A DNA stretch of 64,000 bases from Vibrio azureus (GCF_002849855.1 NZ_CP018616.1:1054001-1118000); one strand, 5' to 3'. Counted from the first letter of the stretch, positions 32,488 through 41,286 are shown. Made by a program: numbers and translations. Notes: generated by a model from the sequence alone, not told the origin.

Positions 32488-32506
32488 TTGTAAAATGTTT
32501 TCACAA
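32488..32506. promoter_or_regulatory. Imperfect 19-bp palindrome, possible operator upstream of glgC
   Basis: TTGTAAAATGTTTTCACAA is nearly self-complementary, with one mismatched pair. It resembles a dimeric regulator site, but I cannot assign a regulator. It lies 324 nt before glgC. Confidence 0.35.
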
Positions 32507-32829
32507 TGTTGATCCCTACAGTCTGATTATGTGACCAAGATACCGTATTGAGTAAGCAACAACTGTATTACTGACAGAACGCCATATTTTAAATTGTAAT
32601 TTAGTTCCAGTTCGATAACTTAATAGCCAGAAAGTGCAACTGTATGCGTTTGCTTGAAGCCAAAGTATGACTGGTTGAAGTGGAAACATGCTGCGCAATG
32701 GCTTTATTACCGTGAAGGTTCAGAGAAACTTATCGGTGAATACTTATATAACGGACTCGCTTGAAACTATCGATGAAACTTTATCAAGCGTAAACCAATT
32801 TCAAGCTATAACCATATGGAGAATAACGA

Positions 32830-34047
32830 ATGGCTGGTGTTTTGGGAATGATTCTTGCTGGCGGCGAAGGCTCTCGTTTAAGACCTTTGACTGAATCTCG
32901 CAGTAAACCTTCGGTTCCTTTTGGTGGAAGTTACCGACTCATTGATTTCGCACTTAATAACTTTGTCAATGCGGACCTAATGCGCATCTACGTATTGACT
33001 CAATTTAAGTCTCAATCACTTTTCCATCACCTAAAAAAAGGTTGGAATATCAATGGTATTACTGACCGTTTCATTGATCCAATCCCAGCTCAAATGCGCA
33101 CTGGTAAGCGTTGGTATGAAGGCACTGCTGATGCGATTTACCAAAACCTGCGCTTTATGGAACTCGCTGAACCTGATCAAGTCTGTATTTTTGGTTCTGA
33201 TCATATCTATAAGATGGATATTCAACAAATGTTGTCGTTCCACAAAGATAAAGAAGCGTCCTTAACGGTCTCAGCTTTACGTATGCCACTTTCTGAGGCT
33301 TCTCAATTTGGAGTGATCGAAGTGGATGCGGAAGGGCGTATGGTTGGATTCGAAGAAAAGCCTGAAAATCCAAAATCAATCCCTGGTGATCCTGAGCATG
33401 CTCTTGTTTCAATGGGCAACTATATTTTTGAAGCACCAGTCCTATTTGCTGAACTCATAGAAGATGCGGATAATGAATCTTCATCTCACGACTTTGGCAA
33501 AGATATCATTCCAAAAATGTTCCCTCGTGGTGATGTATTTGTCTATGATTTCAGCACTAACTCCATTACAGGTGAAAAAGAAGAAGTGTACTGGCGTGAT
33601 GTGGGCACTATCGACGCGTATTGGCAAGCTCATATGGATTTGCTAGAAAAAGACGCGCCATTCTCTTTATATAATCGTAAATGGCCATTGCATACTTATT
33701 ACCCGCCACTACCACCTGCAACGTTTACCGATTCTGATAATGGACGAGTTCAAATTATCGATAGTCTGGTTTGTAATGGAAGTTACGTACGCGGCTCTCG
33801 TATTGAAAAGTCGGTACTCGGTTTCCGCAGCAACATTGCTTCAGCTTGTGATATTACTGAAAGTATTCTTCTTGGTGATGTTAAAGTCGGTGAGGGGTGT
33901 GTGCTACGCCGAGTGATTATTGATAAAGATGCTGATATTGCACCGGGAACTCAAATAGGGGTTAACCTTCAGGAAGATAAAAAACGTTATCATGTTTCAG
34001 ATGACGGTATTGTGGTTATTCCAAAAGGAGCTCGTGTTGGATACTAA
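32830..34047 (+). CDS. glgC: Glucose-1-phosphate adenylyltransferase
   Basis: GlgC makes ADP-glucose from ATP and glucose 1-phosphate, the committed step of bacterial glycogen synthesis. The 405-residue protein has the pyrophosphorylase loop GGEGSRLRPLTESRSKPSVP (residues 11-30), the FGSDHIYKMD catalytic aspartate region and GFEEKPENP. The C-terminal part is the left-handed beta-helix. It overlaps glgA by 11 nt, so the two are one operon. Confidence 0.97.
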   Translation: MAGVLGMILAGGEGSRLRPLTESRSKPSVPFGGSYRLIDFALNNFVNADLMRIYVLTQFKSQSLFHHLKKGWNINGITDRFIDPIPAQMRTGKRWYEGTADAIYQNLRFMELAEPDQVCIFGSDHIYKMDIQQMLSFHKDKEASLTVSALRMPLSEASQFGVIEVDAEGRMVGFEEKPENPKSIPGDPEHALVSMGNYIFEAPVLFAELIEDADNESSSHDFGKDIIPKMFPRGDVFVYDFSTNSITGEKEEVYWRDVGTIDAYWQAHMDLLEKDAPFSLYNRKWPLHTYYPPLPPATFTDSDNGRVQIIDSLVCNGSYVRGSRIEKSVLGFRSNIASACDITESILLGDVKVGEGCVLRRVIIDKDADIAPGTQIGVNLQEDKKRYHVSDDGIVVIPKGARVGY

Positions 34048-35503
34048 CCCTCTTTCGGTGTTATTCGTTGCATCAGAAGTTGAAGGGCTAATCAAAAGTG
34101 GTGGCTTAGCTGACGTTGCCAAAGCTCTACCTGAAGCCCTTCAACATATGCAGCATGATGTGAGAATCTGCATGCCAGCTTATACTGGTATTTCCAATCT
34201 TTCTGAAGCTGAAATGGTGTTGGAAACAACCTTAGATAGCTGGCCGCATACCGCTTATCAGGTTTTTATGTTGCACCTTGGCGATAACCCAGTTTACTTA
34301 ATTGCCTGCTCGTCGTACTTTGATCGTCCTTCAATGTATGCGGAAAATAATCAAGCATATACGGATAATGGTGAACGGTTCGCCTTCTTTAGTGCGGCTT
34401 GTTTAGATATGTTGCCAAAATTGGGTTTCCAACCGAATATTATTCACGCCAATGACTGGCATACCGGACTGGTCCCTTTTTTGCTGAAAAAACGTTATGC
34501 TGATAGCCATTTCTTTGCTAATACGCGCAGCATTCTATCGGTGCATAATGCGGTTTTTAAAGGCGTCTTTAGCTATGACGATGTGCAATGCCTTCCAGAA
34601 TTTCATAGTCGTAATGTTCCACTGGCGGCAATAAGTACTAGCCATATTGCTATGTTAAAAGCGGGAGTGATGACAGCAGACAAGATCAATGCGGTTAGCC
34701 CAACATATGCTTTGGAACTGACAACAGAGCTTGGCAGTCACGGTATGGCTTGGGAATTTCAGCGGCGTTCAGATGATCTAGTCGGTATCCTCAATGGTTG
34801 TGACTATAGCAGTTGGAGCCCCGAAAATGACAAGTATTTGCCAGTCCATTATGCCGCCGATTATGACGGTATGGTGGAAGGTAAACGTATTTGTAAGACT
34901 GCTTTGCAAACTAAGCTTAATATGAACATAGCCGATTGTGCGATGTTTGGTATGGTCTGTCGTTTAACACAGCAAAAAGGTCTCCAATACTTACTACCTG
35001 TACTGAGAGAATTCCTAAAGCATGATGTTCAATTAGTTATTGTAGGAACGGGTGAAGCCACTTTAGCGGAGCAATTAAGGGCCATTGCAGCTGAATATAA
35101 GAGCAAGTTTGTGTTTGTCGAAGCTTATGACAATGAATTGGCGCATTTAGTTGAAGCAGGGTCGGATTTCTTTCTTATGCCTTCTGAATTTGAACCTTGT
35201 GGTTTGAACCAGATTTATAGTATGGCCTATGGTTGTCTCCCTATTGTCCGAGGTGTTGGTGGTTTAAAAGACACAGTCAATGACTATGATGCGGGCCCGG
35301 CATTGGCAACAGGTTTTGTATTTGCAGAGCCGACTCCACAAGCGTTATTACTTGTTATGCTGAGAGCACTACTGCTGTACAGTCAAAATAAAGAAGAAGT
35401 GACCCGTGTTCAGCTTTATGCGATGCAGCAAAGGTTCAGTTGGAGTTGTGCTGCAAAAGAGTATGTACAGCTGTATAAAGCGGCTTTACTCAAGTCTGTT
35501 TGA
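34037..35503 (+). CDS. glgA: Glycogen synthase
   Basis: GlgA extends alpha-1,4-glucan using ADP-glucose (GT5 family). The 488-residue protein has the ADP-glucose motif KSGGLADV (residues 20-27) and the C-terminal catalytic block EPCGLNQIYSMAYGCLPIVR. I place the start at the TTG at 34037 because an AAAAGGAG ribosome site lies 6 nt before it and the family begins near LSVLFVASEVEG. A GTG three bases upstream is the alternative, but its spacing is too short. The start lies inside the end of glgC (11-nt overlap). Confidence 0.93.
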   Translation: MDTNPLSVLFVASEVEGLIKSGGLADVAKALPEALQHMQHDVRICMPAYTGISNLSEAEMVLETTLDSWPHTAYQVFMLHLGDNPVYLIACSSYFDRPSMYAENNQAYTDNGERFAFFSAACLDMLPKLGFQPNIIHANDWHTGLVPFLLKKRYADSHFFANTRSILSVHNAVFKGVFSYDDVQCLPEFHSRNVPLAAISTSHIAMLKAGVMTADKINAVSPTYALELTTELGSHGMAWEFQRRSDDLVGILNGCDYSSWSPENDKYLPVHYAADYDGMVEGKRICKTALQTKLNMNIADCAMFGMVCRLTQQKGLQYLLPVLREFLKHDVQLVIVGTGEATLAEQLRAIAAEYKSKFVFVEAYDNELAHLVEAGSDFFLMPSEFEPCGLNQIYSMAYGCLPIVRGVGGLKDTVNDYDAGPALATGFVFAEPTPQALLLVMLRALLLYSQNKEEVTRVQLYAMQQRFSWSCAAKEYVQLYKAALLKSV

Positions 35504-35529
35504 TGACAATTGATTAGGGCCTGTTGTTG

Positions 35530-35566
35530 TTCACAAGGCACTTTATTGAGTGCCTTGTGAATTTTT
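35530..35566 (+). terminator. Intrinsic terminator of glgC-glgA
   Basis: TTCACAAGGCACT (35530-35542) and AGTGCCTTGTGAA (35549-35561) form a perfect 13-bp stem with a 6-nt loop. Five T residues follow. Confidence 0.95.
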
Positions 35567-35570
35567 AGAC

Positions 35571-35648
35571 ATATACCCAAGTCATCTCAAGATGTTATGT
35601 TCAGCGACCTCGCTCTGAACCAAGCATCTTGAGATGACTTGGGTATAT
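35571..35648. repeat. 78-bp dispersed palindrome, short form with perfect 24-bp arms
   Basis: The arms at 35571-35594 and 35625-35648 are perfectly complementary over 24 bp and begin ATATACCCAAG. The 30-nt centre, read on the minus strand, matches the left inner part of the element at 41287 (TTCAGAGCGAGGTC) joined to its right inner part (GCTGAACA). This looks like a deletion derivative of that longer element. It sits 5 nt after the glgA terminator. Confidence 0.85.
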
Positions 35649-35727
35649 ATGTATTAACTAAGGTATGTGTTAAGATATACCTTATGCTATACAAGTATCA
35701 TACTGCCCACTTTTTGAATAATAAGCG

Positions 35728-36543
35728 ATGACTCAACCAATTCTCTTTCATAAAACGTATTTGCACTCGACCAGTCGTGAGTGGGTGGTATTTGTGCATG
35801 GGGCTGGTGGCAGTTCATCAATATGGTTTAAGCAAATTAAAGCATATAAGCAACATTTTAATTTGTTGTTGATTGACTTAAGAGGTCATGGTCAATCAAA
35901 TCAGCTACTTAAAGAGTTAATCACCAACCGCTACACTTTTTCTGATGTGACTAAAGATATTGTTCATGTATTGGATCACCTCAAAATTCAATCGGCACAT
36001 TTTGTTGGGATGTCTTTAGGGACTATTATTGTCAGAAACTTGGCTGAATTGGCTTCTGAGCGTGTTCGCTCAATGGTATTGGGTGGAGCGGTCACACGAT
36101 TAAATACGCGTTCACAACTGCTTGTGCATATGGGTAACCTAGTCAAACACATCATGCCCTATATGTGGTTATACAAGCTATTTGCTTATATTGTCATGCC
36201 TCAAAAAAACCAGAAAGAATCAAGGCATTTATTTGTTCGTGAGGCGAAAAAGCTGTGTCAAAAAGAGTTCAAACGTTGGTTTATTTTAGCTGCTGATGTT
36301 AACCCCTTGATGAAATATTTCAAAGAGAAGGAGCTACCAATACCGACCTTATATCTAATGGGCGAACAGGATTACATGTTTATTAAGCCTGTTAAAGAAA
36401 TGGTTGCGGTACACTCACTCAGCACTCTACATGAAATCCCTAATTGTGGTCATGTCTGCAATGTTGAACGAGCTGAGGACTTCAATTACCATTCTATTGA
36501 GTTTATTAGAAAGCAAAAGAAAACCACTTTATTAAACGCTTAA
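35728..36543 (+). CDS. Alpha/beta hydrolase
   Basis: The 271-residue cytoplasmic protein has the alpha/beta-hydrolase pattern: an oxyanion region HGAGGSSSIW (24-33), a nucleophile elbow GMSLGT with S96, a candidate acid in LMGEQDYMF and a catalytic histidine in PNCGHVCNVE. The substrate is unknown. A mid-protein insert (about residues 130-180) is rich in Lys, Met and aromatics and probably forms the lid. It is flanked by dispersed palindromes on both sides and shares no operon. Confidence 0.88.
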   Translation: MTQPILFHKTYLHSTSREWVVFVHGAGGSSSIWFKQIKAYKQHFNLLLIDLRGHGQSNQLLKELITNRYTFSDVTKDIVHVLDHLKIQSAHFVGMSLGTIIVRNLAELASERVRSMVLGGAVTRLNTRSQLLVHMGNLVKHIMPYMWLYKLFAYIVMPQKNQKESRHLFVREAKKLCQKEFKRWFILAADVNPLMKYFKEKELPIPTLYLMGEQDYMFIKPVKEMVAVHSLSTLHEIPNCGHVCNVERAEDFNYHSIEFIRKQKKTTLLNA

Positions 36544-36547
36544 CTCT

Positions 36548-36606
36548 TATACCAGTGACCTCAAGTCGTCTGTGGAACGCTGGATCTTGAGATGACCTCT
36601 GGTATA
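36548..36606. repeat. Degenerate copy of the dispersed palindrome
   Basis: The left arm TATACCAGTGACCTCAAG (36548-36565) and the right arm at 36586-36606, starting CTTGAGATGACCTC, keep the family pattern with ACCAG replacing ACCCAAG. It lies just after the alpha/beta hydrolase stop. Confidence 0.7.
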
Positions 36607-36741
36607 TAACTGCATAACAGTGCTATATCCACAGAACATTATTCTCCCCAAAGAACACGGTTATTTCTAAAGATTATTGCTTTCCCCAAAACGTTGTTAA
36701 TCATAAACTTCAACAACGCTTAGAAGTTTCACTCAGACAAT

Positions 36742-36771
36742 AAAAACGCGACTTAACGAGGCCGCGTTTTT
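36742..36771. terminator. Bidirectional terminator between the hydrolase gene and tfoY
   Basis: AAAAACGCG (36742-36750) and CGCGTTTTT (36763-36771) form a 9-bp stem with a 12-nt loop. A or T tracts lie on both sides, and it sits 23 nt past the tfoY stop. Confidence 0.75.
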
Positions 36772-36793
36772 GTCGTTAAGTGCTAAAAATAAA

Positions 36794-37384
36794 CTAATCA
36801 AGAGAACTCATGAGTTCGTTTCTTCTTGAGTGGGGTACCACACTCCAATGAGTACCATTGATAGCGCCTTCAAGAGCCCACAAAAGCTCTAGACTGACTT
36901 TAGAGGAGTGGGTGTCTTGAATAGCTTTATAAGCGCTCACGGCTCCTTCCTCTGTAAGCTGCTCTACAGAGTCTATACCTGCCTTTTTTAGCATTCTTTC
37001 GGTTGCTAAGCGTAAATTAGGAAGATCTTTTAAGCGATTTGGCTTCGTTGTTGCTTGTTGTTGTTTCTCTTTTTGGGCGGTGGCCAGAGATTGCCTAGCC
37101 ACTTCCAGTAAACGCTGAGGTGACTCCCATAGTTGGTCAGAAATAGCATAATATTTCGTAACCACAGGGAAACCACGTTTTTTGTAGACGTAAGGTTTGA
37201 GTCCTTGAGTTTCGAAGTGTGATGAAGCTTGTTGGTCTGCTCTTATATGCAGCTGATTGTTGACAATGAGTGCAAACATTGTTTCATCAGCAAACAGCCC
37301 AAAACCACCAAACATTGAACGTGACTTGATCTTTCCAAGTACTTCAAATAGCTTCATTGAATCTTTGAGTATCGGTTTATCCAT
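36794..37384 (-). CDS. tfoY: TfoX/Sxy family regulator TfoY
   Basis: The 196-residue protein has an N-terminal TfoX domain (about 8-95, with [19 protein letters not shown]) and a C-terminal TfoX_C helical domain (about 112-190, [15 protein letters not shown]). Its leader carries a c-di-GMP-I riboswitch, as tfoY does in V. cholerae, which distinguishes it from the competence regulator tfoX. TfoY in vibrios promotes type VI secretion and motility. The ribosome site is weak, consistent with control by the leader. The assignment as tfoY rests on the riboswitch plus the family. Confidence 0.93.
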   Translation of the reverse strand: MDKPILKDSMKLFEVLGKIKSRSMFGGFGLFADETMFALIVNNQLHIRADQQASSHFETQGLKPYVYKKRGFPVVTKYYAISDQLWESPQRLLEVARQSLATAQKEKQQQATTKPNRLKDLPNLRLATERMLKKAGIDSVEQLTEEGAVSAYKAIQDTHSSKVSLELLWALEGAINGTHWSVVPHSRRNELMSSLD

Positions 37385-37493
37385 GATCTGTTATCTCGGT
37401 GTAATTAATATTACGCCACCAAAAGTCAGGTCCGAGAGTTAAGCAATTACAAGCATGCAAGCTTATAAAAGATATTCGATTGCAGCCTGCTTG

Positions 37494-37588
37494 CCATCGG
37501 CAACCCCGCTACCTTCCACTTAAAAAGGTGGTTAAGGCCGGAAGCTTTGCGTCCCATTCTTTCAAATGGTTTGCCCTGTGCGTGACAA
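37494..37588 (-). promoter_or_regulatory. Cyclic di-GMP-I (GEMM) riboswitch upstream of tfoY
   Basis: Read on the minus strand, the region contains CACGCACAGGGCAAACC, then CCATTTGAAAGAATGGGACG with its GAAA tetraloop, GCAAAGC, and the second stem closing in GGTAGCGGGGTTGCCGATGG. This matches the V. cholerae Vc2 aptamer in order and in nearly every conserved base; only the P3 hairpin differs. About 110 nt separate it from the tfoY start. Downstream the CAAGCA run could pair with a later TGCTTG, a candidate expression platform; no terminator T tract is seen, so translational control is likelier. Confidence 0.95.
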
Positions 37589-37948
37589 TTTTGAGGATAC
37601 TTTGTATCTTGAATTAACATCACAATGTAAATAAAGAAATGTGATACTGGTTCAGTTAATATGCTTATTTTTATGAGTGTATATGCTTATTTTAGGTTTG
37701 TTGTATAATGGGCAATTTATTTTCTCGGCGTATGATTTGTTGTGGAAGTCATTGATATTAATTGTTTTGTCTATATTAACCACTTTGCTTAGAAATAAAG
37801 AAAATATAACCGACGTGAATGTTTGGGTTTGCACATTAGCGCCTGATTGAAACAGTATCAGTGCCTGTTTGAAATATATACTCAAGCACATGAAGTTACT
37901 TGGACATAAAATGTTAACGGCTGAGTCAATTTTGATGGAGGCTATTTT

Positions 37949-37970
37949 AGCAAGCAAGCAAGCAAGCAAG
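37949..37970. repeat. AGCA tetranucleotide tandem repeat, 5.5 units
   Basis: Five and a half perfect AGCA units in an otherwise AT-rich, gene-free stretch. Length changes by slippage are possible. Confidence 0.9.
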
Positions 37971-37984
37971 ATAGGGGGAGGTTG

Positions 37985-38013
37985 TACCCAAGCATCTTGA
38001 GAACACTTGGGTA
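37985..38013. repeat. Short copy of the dispersed palindrome after purR
   Basis: TACCCAAG (37985-37992) pairs with CTTGGGTA (38006-38013), enclosing CATCTTGAG from the family core. It lies 9 nt past the purR stop and may end its transcription. Confidence 0.75.
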
Positions 38014-38022
38014 TAGGTGAAG

Positions 38023-39033
38023 CTATAGATTTTTCAGATTCTTGACGGTGCTCCGCACGACAATCTCTGGTTGCATTTCGAATACGCGTTTTTCGTGTTC
38101 TTTATCTTTGATGCGTTCCAAAAGAATTTCAAAGGCGTTTTTGCCTACTCGGCGTTTGGGTTGGTGAATGGTCGTTAGGGGTGGAGAGAAGTATTCCGCC
38201 AATTCAATATTGTCATAACCAATAATGGAAATGTCATCAGGTATTTTATAGCCGTTTTGTTGAAGGCGACTCATTAAGCCTAATGCCATAGTGTCATTGA
38301 AGCAGAAAACAGCCGTTGGTCGGTTCTTCATTGCTGTAATTTTATCCGCAGCTAAAACGGCGGTATCACATTCGAAGTTACCTTCAATCATCCATTCGCT
38401 GTTTACTGCTAGGTTAGCTTCCACCATGGCACGGTTGAAGCCTGCAATGCGCTCTTTACACGCCGCTTTATCAAAGTGACCACTTAGACAGGCAATATCA
38501 GTATGACCATTATCGATAAGGAATTTTGTCGCTATGTAGCCACCTTCTTCGGAGTTATCTATGATTTTATCAGCTTGTGAGCTTTCTGGGCCCCAATCCA
38601 TAACAACTTTTGGAATGTCAGGGTGACGATCGAGCATTTCTTTTAGCTCTTCGGTCAAATCAGAACACATGACTAAAATCCCATCAACACGCTTTTCAGC
38701 AAGCATACGGATATAGTCGCGTTGCTTTTCATAGATGCCCCCAGTATTACAAAGAATCAAAGTGTATCCTTGGCGATAGCAATAACTTTCAACACCGTCA
38801 ATGACTTCTGAGAAAAACAGGTTGGTTGATTGAGTGACAAGCATACCAATAGTACGTGTAGTGTTACACTTCAAACTACGAGCTACCGCACTTGGCGCAT
38901 AGTTGAGAGACTCAACGGCTTTCATCACTTTCTCTTGGGTTGCTTCTGCAACGAAACGTGTTTTATTGATTACATGAGAAACTGTGGTCGTAGAAACGCC
39001 TGCTAAACGAGCTACGTCTTTGATTGTGGCCAT
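38023..39033 (-). CDS. purR: Purine repressor PurR (LacI family)
   Basis: PurR represses purine synthesis genes when bound to hypoxanthine or guanine. The 336-residue protein has the N-terminal LacI HTH and hinge [30 protein letters not shown] and [13 protein letters not shown] block ([10 protein letters not shown]), which are PurR-specific. The ligand domain contains [11 protein letters not shown] and VVMDWG. The ATG at 39033 gives the standard N-terminus. A weak AACGTTT-centred palindrome at 39064-39080 could be an autoregulatory PUR box, but it matches the consensus poorly. Confidence 0.95.
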   Translation of the reverse strand: MATIKDVARLAGVSTTTVSHVINKTRFVAEATQEKVMKAVESLNYAPSAVARSLKCNTTRTIGMLVTQSTNLFFSEVIDGVESYCYRQGYTLILCNTGGIYEKQRDYIRMLAEKRVDGILVMCSDLTEELKEMLDRHPDIPKVVMDWGPESSQADKIIDNSEEGGYIATKFLIDNGHTDIACLSGHFDKAACKERIAGFNRAMVEANLAVNSEWMIEGNFECDTAVLAADKITAMKNRPTAVFCFNDTMALGLMSRLQQNGYKIPDDISIIGYDNIELAEYFSPPLTTIHQPKRRVGKNAFEILLERIKDKEHEKRVFEMQPEIVVRSTVKNLKNL

Positions 39034-39463
39034 AAATGAAATCCTGTATCGGGCTATCCATCTTCGAAAAACGTTCTAGCGATAAGCAATAATAGTCGTT
39101 GGCTATCTAAACCACAGAAAAGTAATGGAACTGCTCCCTCTCGTCTGCTTGTTTAGCGCTCTGTCTAGGATTGAGTCGCACCATCTATTGGTGACTGATT
39201 ATCTGTTTGTTTTATAAAGAGTAAAGATTCGTTAGACGAATGGATAAAAACAAAAACCGCTTATTAGTCGCGGTTTACTTATACTTAATCGATTGCGCTC
39301 ACATTTTAGACGTGTGTCAGTGCGCTGGCAATATTTTCAGCGATGAATTTGCATGGATTAAGTCATAATTTAATCTGCTTAACGTGATTTTGCTATCAAG
39401 TTAACGGTGAATGTGTGAACAAATAGGAGCTTAAATGAATAAGCTCCATAAAATAATTACTAA
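39034..39463. other. Gap between purR and torD
   Basis: The 430-nt gap contains the purR promoter side and the torD 3' end. Two hairpins read as minus-strand terminators: one at 39426-39447, and AAACCGC/GCGGTTT at 39254-39276, followed on the minus strand by a TTTTTGTTTTT-like run. No gene is seen. Confidence 0.55.
39426..39447 (-). terminator. Hairpin after torD
   Basis: A perfect 8-bp stem GGAGCTTA / TAAGCTCC with a 6-nt loop lies 17 nt past the torD stop. The T tail on the minus strand is short (TATTTG), so the AAACCGC hairpin at 39254-39276, with its longer T run, may be the main stop. Confidence 0.6.
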
Positions 39464-40111
39464 TTATTCACCAATAAGGTAGGTGCTGTCTAGTTTACAG
39501 AATGAAATGAGTAATTGAGAAATACTGCTATAGAAGCCAAATTCATCAAATTTCTGACATTTAGCATCAAATTGCGGCAACCAACTTAATAAATGTTGTT
39601 GAATAAAGTCATTTTGCTCTGAAAATGCTTGTTCTATTTTCTGCTCGCATGTTTCTTCATTGGTGCGGATTATCATATTGCCGAGAAAATCAAGCTCAAT
39701 GGCAAGGTGGTCAGCTGGCTCATTTAAGTTTTTATCGACTTCAACACCAAAATCAGCCATCAGTTTTTCGATATTTTCTGTAGGTTTATCATTAAGTAAA
39801 CCGGACTCACCGATATACATTGAAGCATAAGGGAGTGCACCATACTTCTCTGTTTTTAGGAAAAGATCGCAAAAGTCAGCAGCCAGTTCAAGTTGGGCAT
39901 CTTCGCGTTCCTGTAGGCGGTTTAGTGCATCGACAACACGAGAAATATGGGAGTGGAGTAATGCATTGTCACCAAGGCCTGCTAAAAAACCTCGTATTTC
40001 GACATCTTGATAAGCGTCGAGTTCTTTTTGGGTTAACTCTTTGGCAAAGAGGCTCGAGAACCACCAATAGATCTCCGCACGTTTTTCATTGAAAGCTTTG
40101 AGGTCTTGCAT
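39464..40111 (-). CDS. torD: TorD-family molybdoenzyme chaperone
   Basis: TorD binds the Tat signal and core of TMAO reductase TorA and aids molybdenum cofactor insertion in the cytoplasm. The 215-residue all-helical protein begins [20 protein letters not shown] and contains [15 protein letters not shown] and [17 protein letters not shown], the TorD/DmsD family signature. The ATG at 40111 has a TAGGAG ribosome site; the long upstream frame extension has none. torA and torC are not in this window; torR is divergent on the other side of the 403-nt gap. Confidence 0.93.
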   Translation of the reverse strand: MQDLKAFNEKRAEIYWWFSSLFAKELTQKELDAYQDVEIRGFLAGLGDNALLHSHISRVVDALNRLQEREDAQLELAADFCDLFLKTEKYGALPYASMYIGESGLLNDKPTENIEKLMADFGVEVDKNLNEPADHLAIELDFLGNMIIRTNEETCEQKIEQAFSEQNDFIQQHLLSWLPQFDAKCQKFDEFGFYSSISQLLISFCKLDSTYLIGE

Positions 40112-40514
40112 GTTATTACTCCTAAATGATTTCATGTGAATTGTATACTTAACTTTCTGTGAGGTTCTATATCCCAAATCAAAGTTCAGATGAAGAAAAA
40201 GTGGTATGCCCTTCAGTTTTACATCGCGATTTAGGTGTCTGACCAAGCGTCTTGAAATCATTGAGGTATAAATGTTGTGCTTTTGAAGGTGATGTTTTAA
40301 GAAAATGTACTGATAAATAATGAAAATTAGTGGCTTTCTTTGCCACTGATAAACCTAAGAGATGGTTTATATTCAACACTTTTAGCAGAATCCAAGGTAT
40401 AAGGGATGCCAATAGGATCGTGATTTTTTATATTTTAAGTGATTTATGACTAGAAGTGTTACGGAATATGAATAGAATAGACACTTGAAAATAATAAAAA
40501 CAGAAGTGGTGTAC
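40112..40514. other. torD-torR divergent regulatory gap
   Basis: The 403-nt gap carries promoters for both genes. It holds one degraded arm of the dispersed repeat at 40249-40270 and a candidate tor box at 40466-40475. No gene is seen. Confidence 0.5.
40466..40475 (-). promoter_or_regulatory. Candidate tor box upstream of torR
   Basis: On the minus strand the site reads CTATTCATAT, one base different from the E. coli TorR decamer CTGTTCATAT. It lies 39 nt before torR, where autoregulation would act. A single ten-base match is weak evidence alone. Confidence 0.35.
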
Positions 40515-41228
40515 ATGAACTATCACGTATTAGTCGTAGAAGATGATGTTGTAACTCGCAGCAAATTAACGGGTTATTTCCAAAATGAAGGCTACAAGGT
40601 AAGTGAAGCGGCAAGTGGCGCAGAAATGCGCGAAGTGCTTCAAGATGGTGACGTTGACCTGATTATGTTAGACATTAATTTGCCTGGTGAAGATGGTCTT
40701 ATGTTGACCCGTGAATTACGCAGTCAATCCGATATTGGTATTGTTCTGGTAACGGGGCGCACGGATAGTATTGATAAGATTGTTGGACTCGAAATGGGTG
40801 CGGACGATTACGTTACAAAACCAGTTGAGCTTAGAGAACTTTTAGTTCGAGTTAAAAACTTGTTATGGCGTATTTCTGCAGCTCGTGAAGGGTCACAGAG
40901 ATCCGTTACTGAAACTAACGATGTTCATGTTGTTCGATTTGGTGAATGGACCTTTGATATTCAACGCCGAGCGTTAAGCCGTAATGGGGAACCAGTTAAA
41001 CTCACAAAAGCAGAATACGAGCTGCTTGTTGCTTTGTCGTCACATCCGAATCAAGTGCTGAGCCGCGATCAAATTTTGAACATGATCAGCCATCGAGTGG
41101 ATGCGCCAAATGATCGTACCATTGATGTACTGATCAGACGTATGAGAGCGAAAATGGAGTTTGATCCTAAGAACCCACAGATCTTTGTGACGGTTCATGG
41201 TGAGGGCTATATGTTTGCTGGAGACTAA
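40515..41228 (+). CDS. torR: Response regulator TorR (OmpR family)
   Basis: TorR, phosphorylated by TorS, activates TMAO respiration genes. The 237-residue protein has a receiver domain with D10/D11, phosphoacceptor D53 (MLDINLPGEDGLML), T80 and K102, and a C-terminal winged-helix domain ending HGEGYMFAGD. The run IVGLEMGADDYVTKPVELREL matches TorR better than ArcA. The start at 40515 (MNYHVLVVEDD) is preferred to the frame start at 40485 because it matches the family. torS is not adjacent. Confidence 0.9.
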   Translation: MNYHVLVVEDDVVTRSKLTGYFQNEGYKVSEAASGAEMREVLQDGDVDLIMLDINLPGEDGLMLTRELRSQSDIGIVLVTGRTDSIDKIVGLEMGADDYVTKPVELRELLVRVKNLLWRISAAREGSQRSVTETNDVHVVRFGEWTFDIQRRALSRNGEPVKLTKAEYELLVALSSHPNQVLSRDQILNMISHRVDAPNDRTIDVLIRRMRAKMEFDPKNPQIFVTVHGEGYMFAGD

Positions 41229-41253
41229 ATATTGTCTGTAAATCAGCATTGAC

Positions 41254-41285
41254 AAAAAAGGGGGGAGCTTCAGCTCTCCTTTTTT
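41254..41285 (+). terminator. Intrinsic terminator of torR
   Basis: The A-and-G-rich left arm (from 41254) pairs through GGGGAGC with GCTCTCC around TTCA, including wobble pairs, and ends in six T residues. It lies 25 nt past the torR stop and abuts the MITE-like element. Confidence 0.85.
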
Positions 41286-41286
41286 G

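Larger units (their letters stand above)
32011..32829. other. 819-nt gap between topA and glgC
   Basis: This is the longest gene-free stretch in the window. It holds the topA terminator and the glgC upstream region. An imperfect 19-bp palindrome lies at 32488-32506. Open frames on either strand (for example 32042-32284 plus and 32516-32698 minus) have no ribosome sites or protein-like composition. A small RNA or a long leader cannot be excluded. Confidence 0.5.
37589..38022. other. Gap between the tfoY riboswitch and purR
   Basis: The 434-nt AT-rich stretch should hold the tfoY promoter (minus strand) and the 3' side of purR. It carries an AGCA tetranucleotide repeat at 37949-37970 and a dispersed palindrome at 37985-38013. 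A 105-codon minus-strand frame is open across it but begins with TTG inside the tandem repeat and has no ribosome site, so I do not call a gene. Confidence 0.5.

Noticed and set aside
37652-37969. 105-codon minus-strand frame between tfoY and purR
   Set aside because: It starts with TTG inside the AGCA tandem repeat, has no ribosome site and reads like translated AT-rich intergenic DNA.
39064-39080. Possible PUR box upstream of purR
   Set aside because: Only the central AACGTTT agrees with the PurR consensus; the outer bases do not, so I do not list it as a site.
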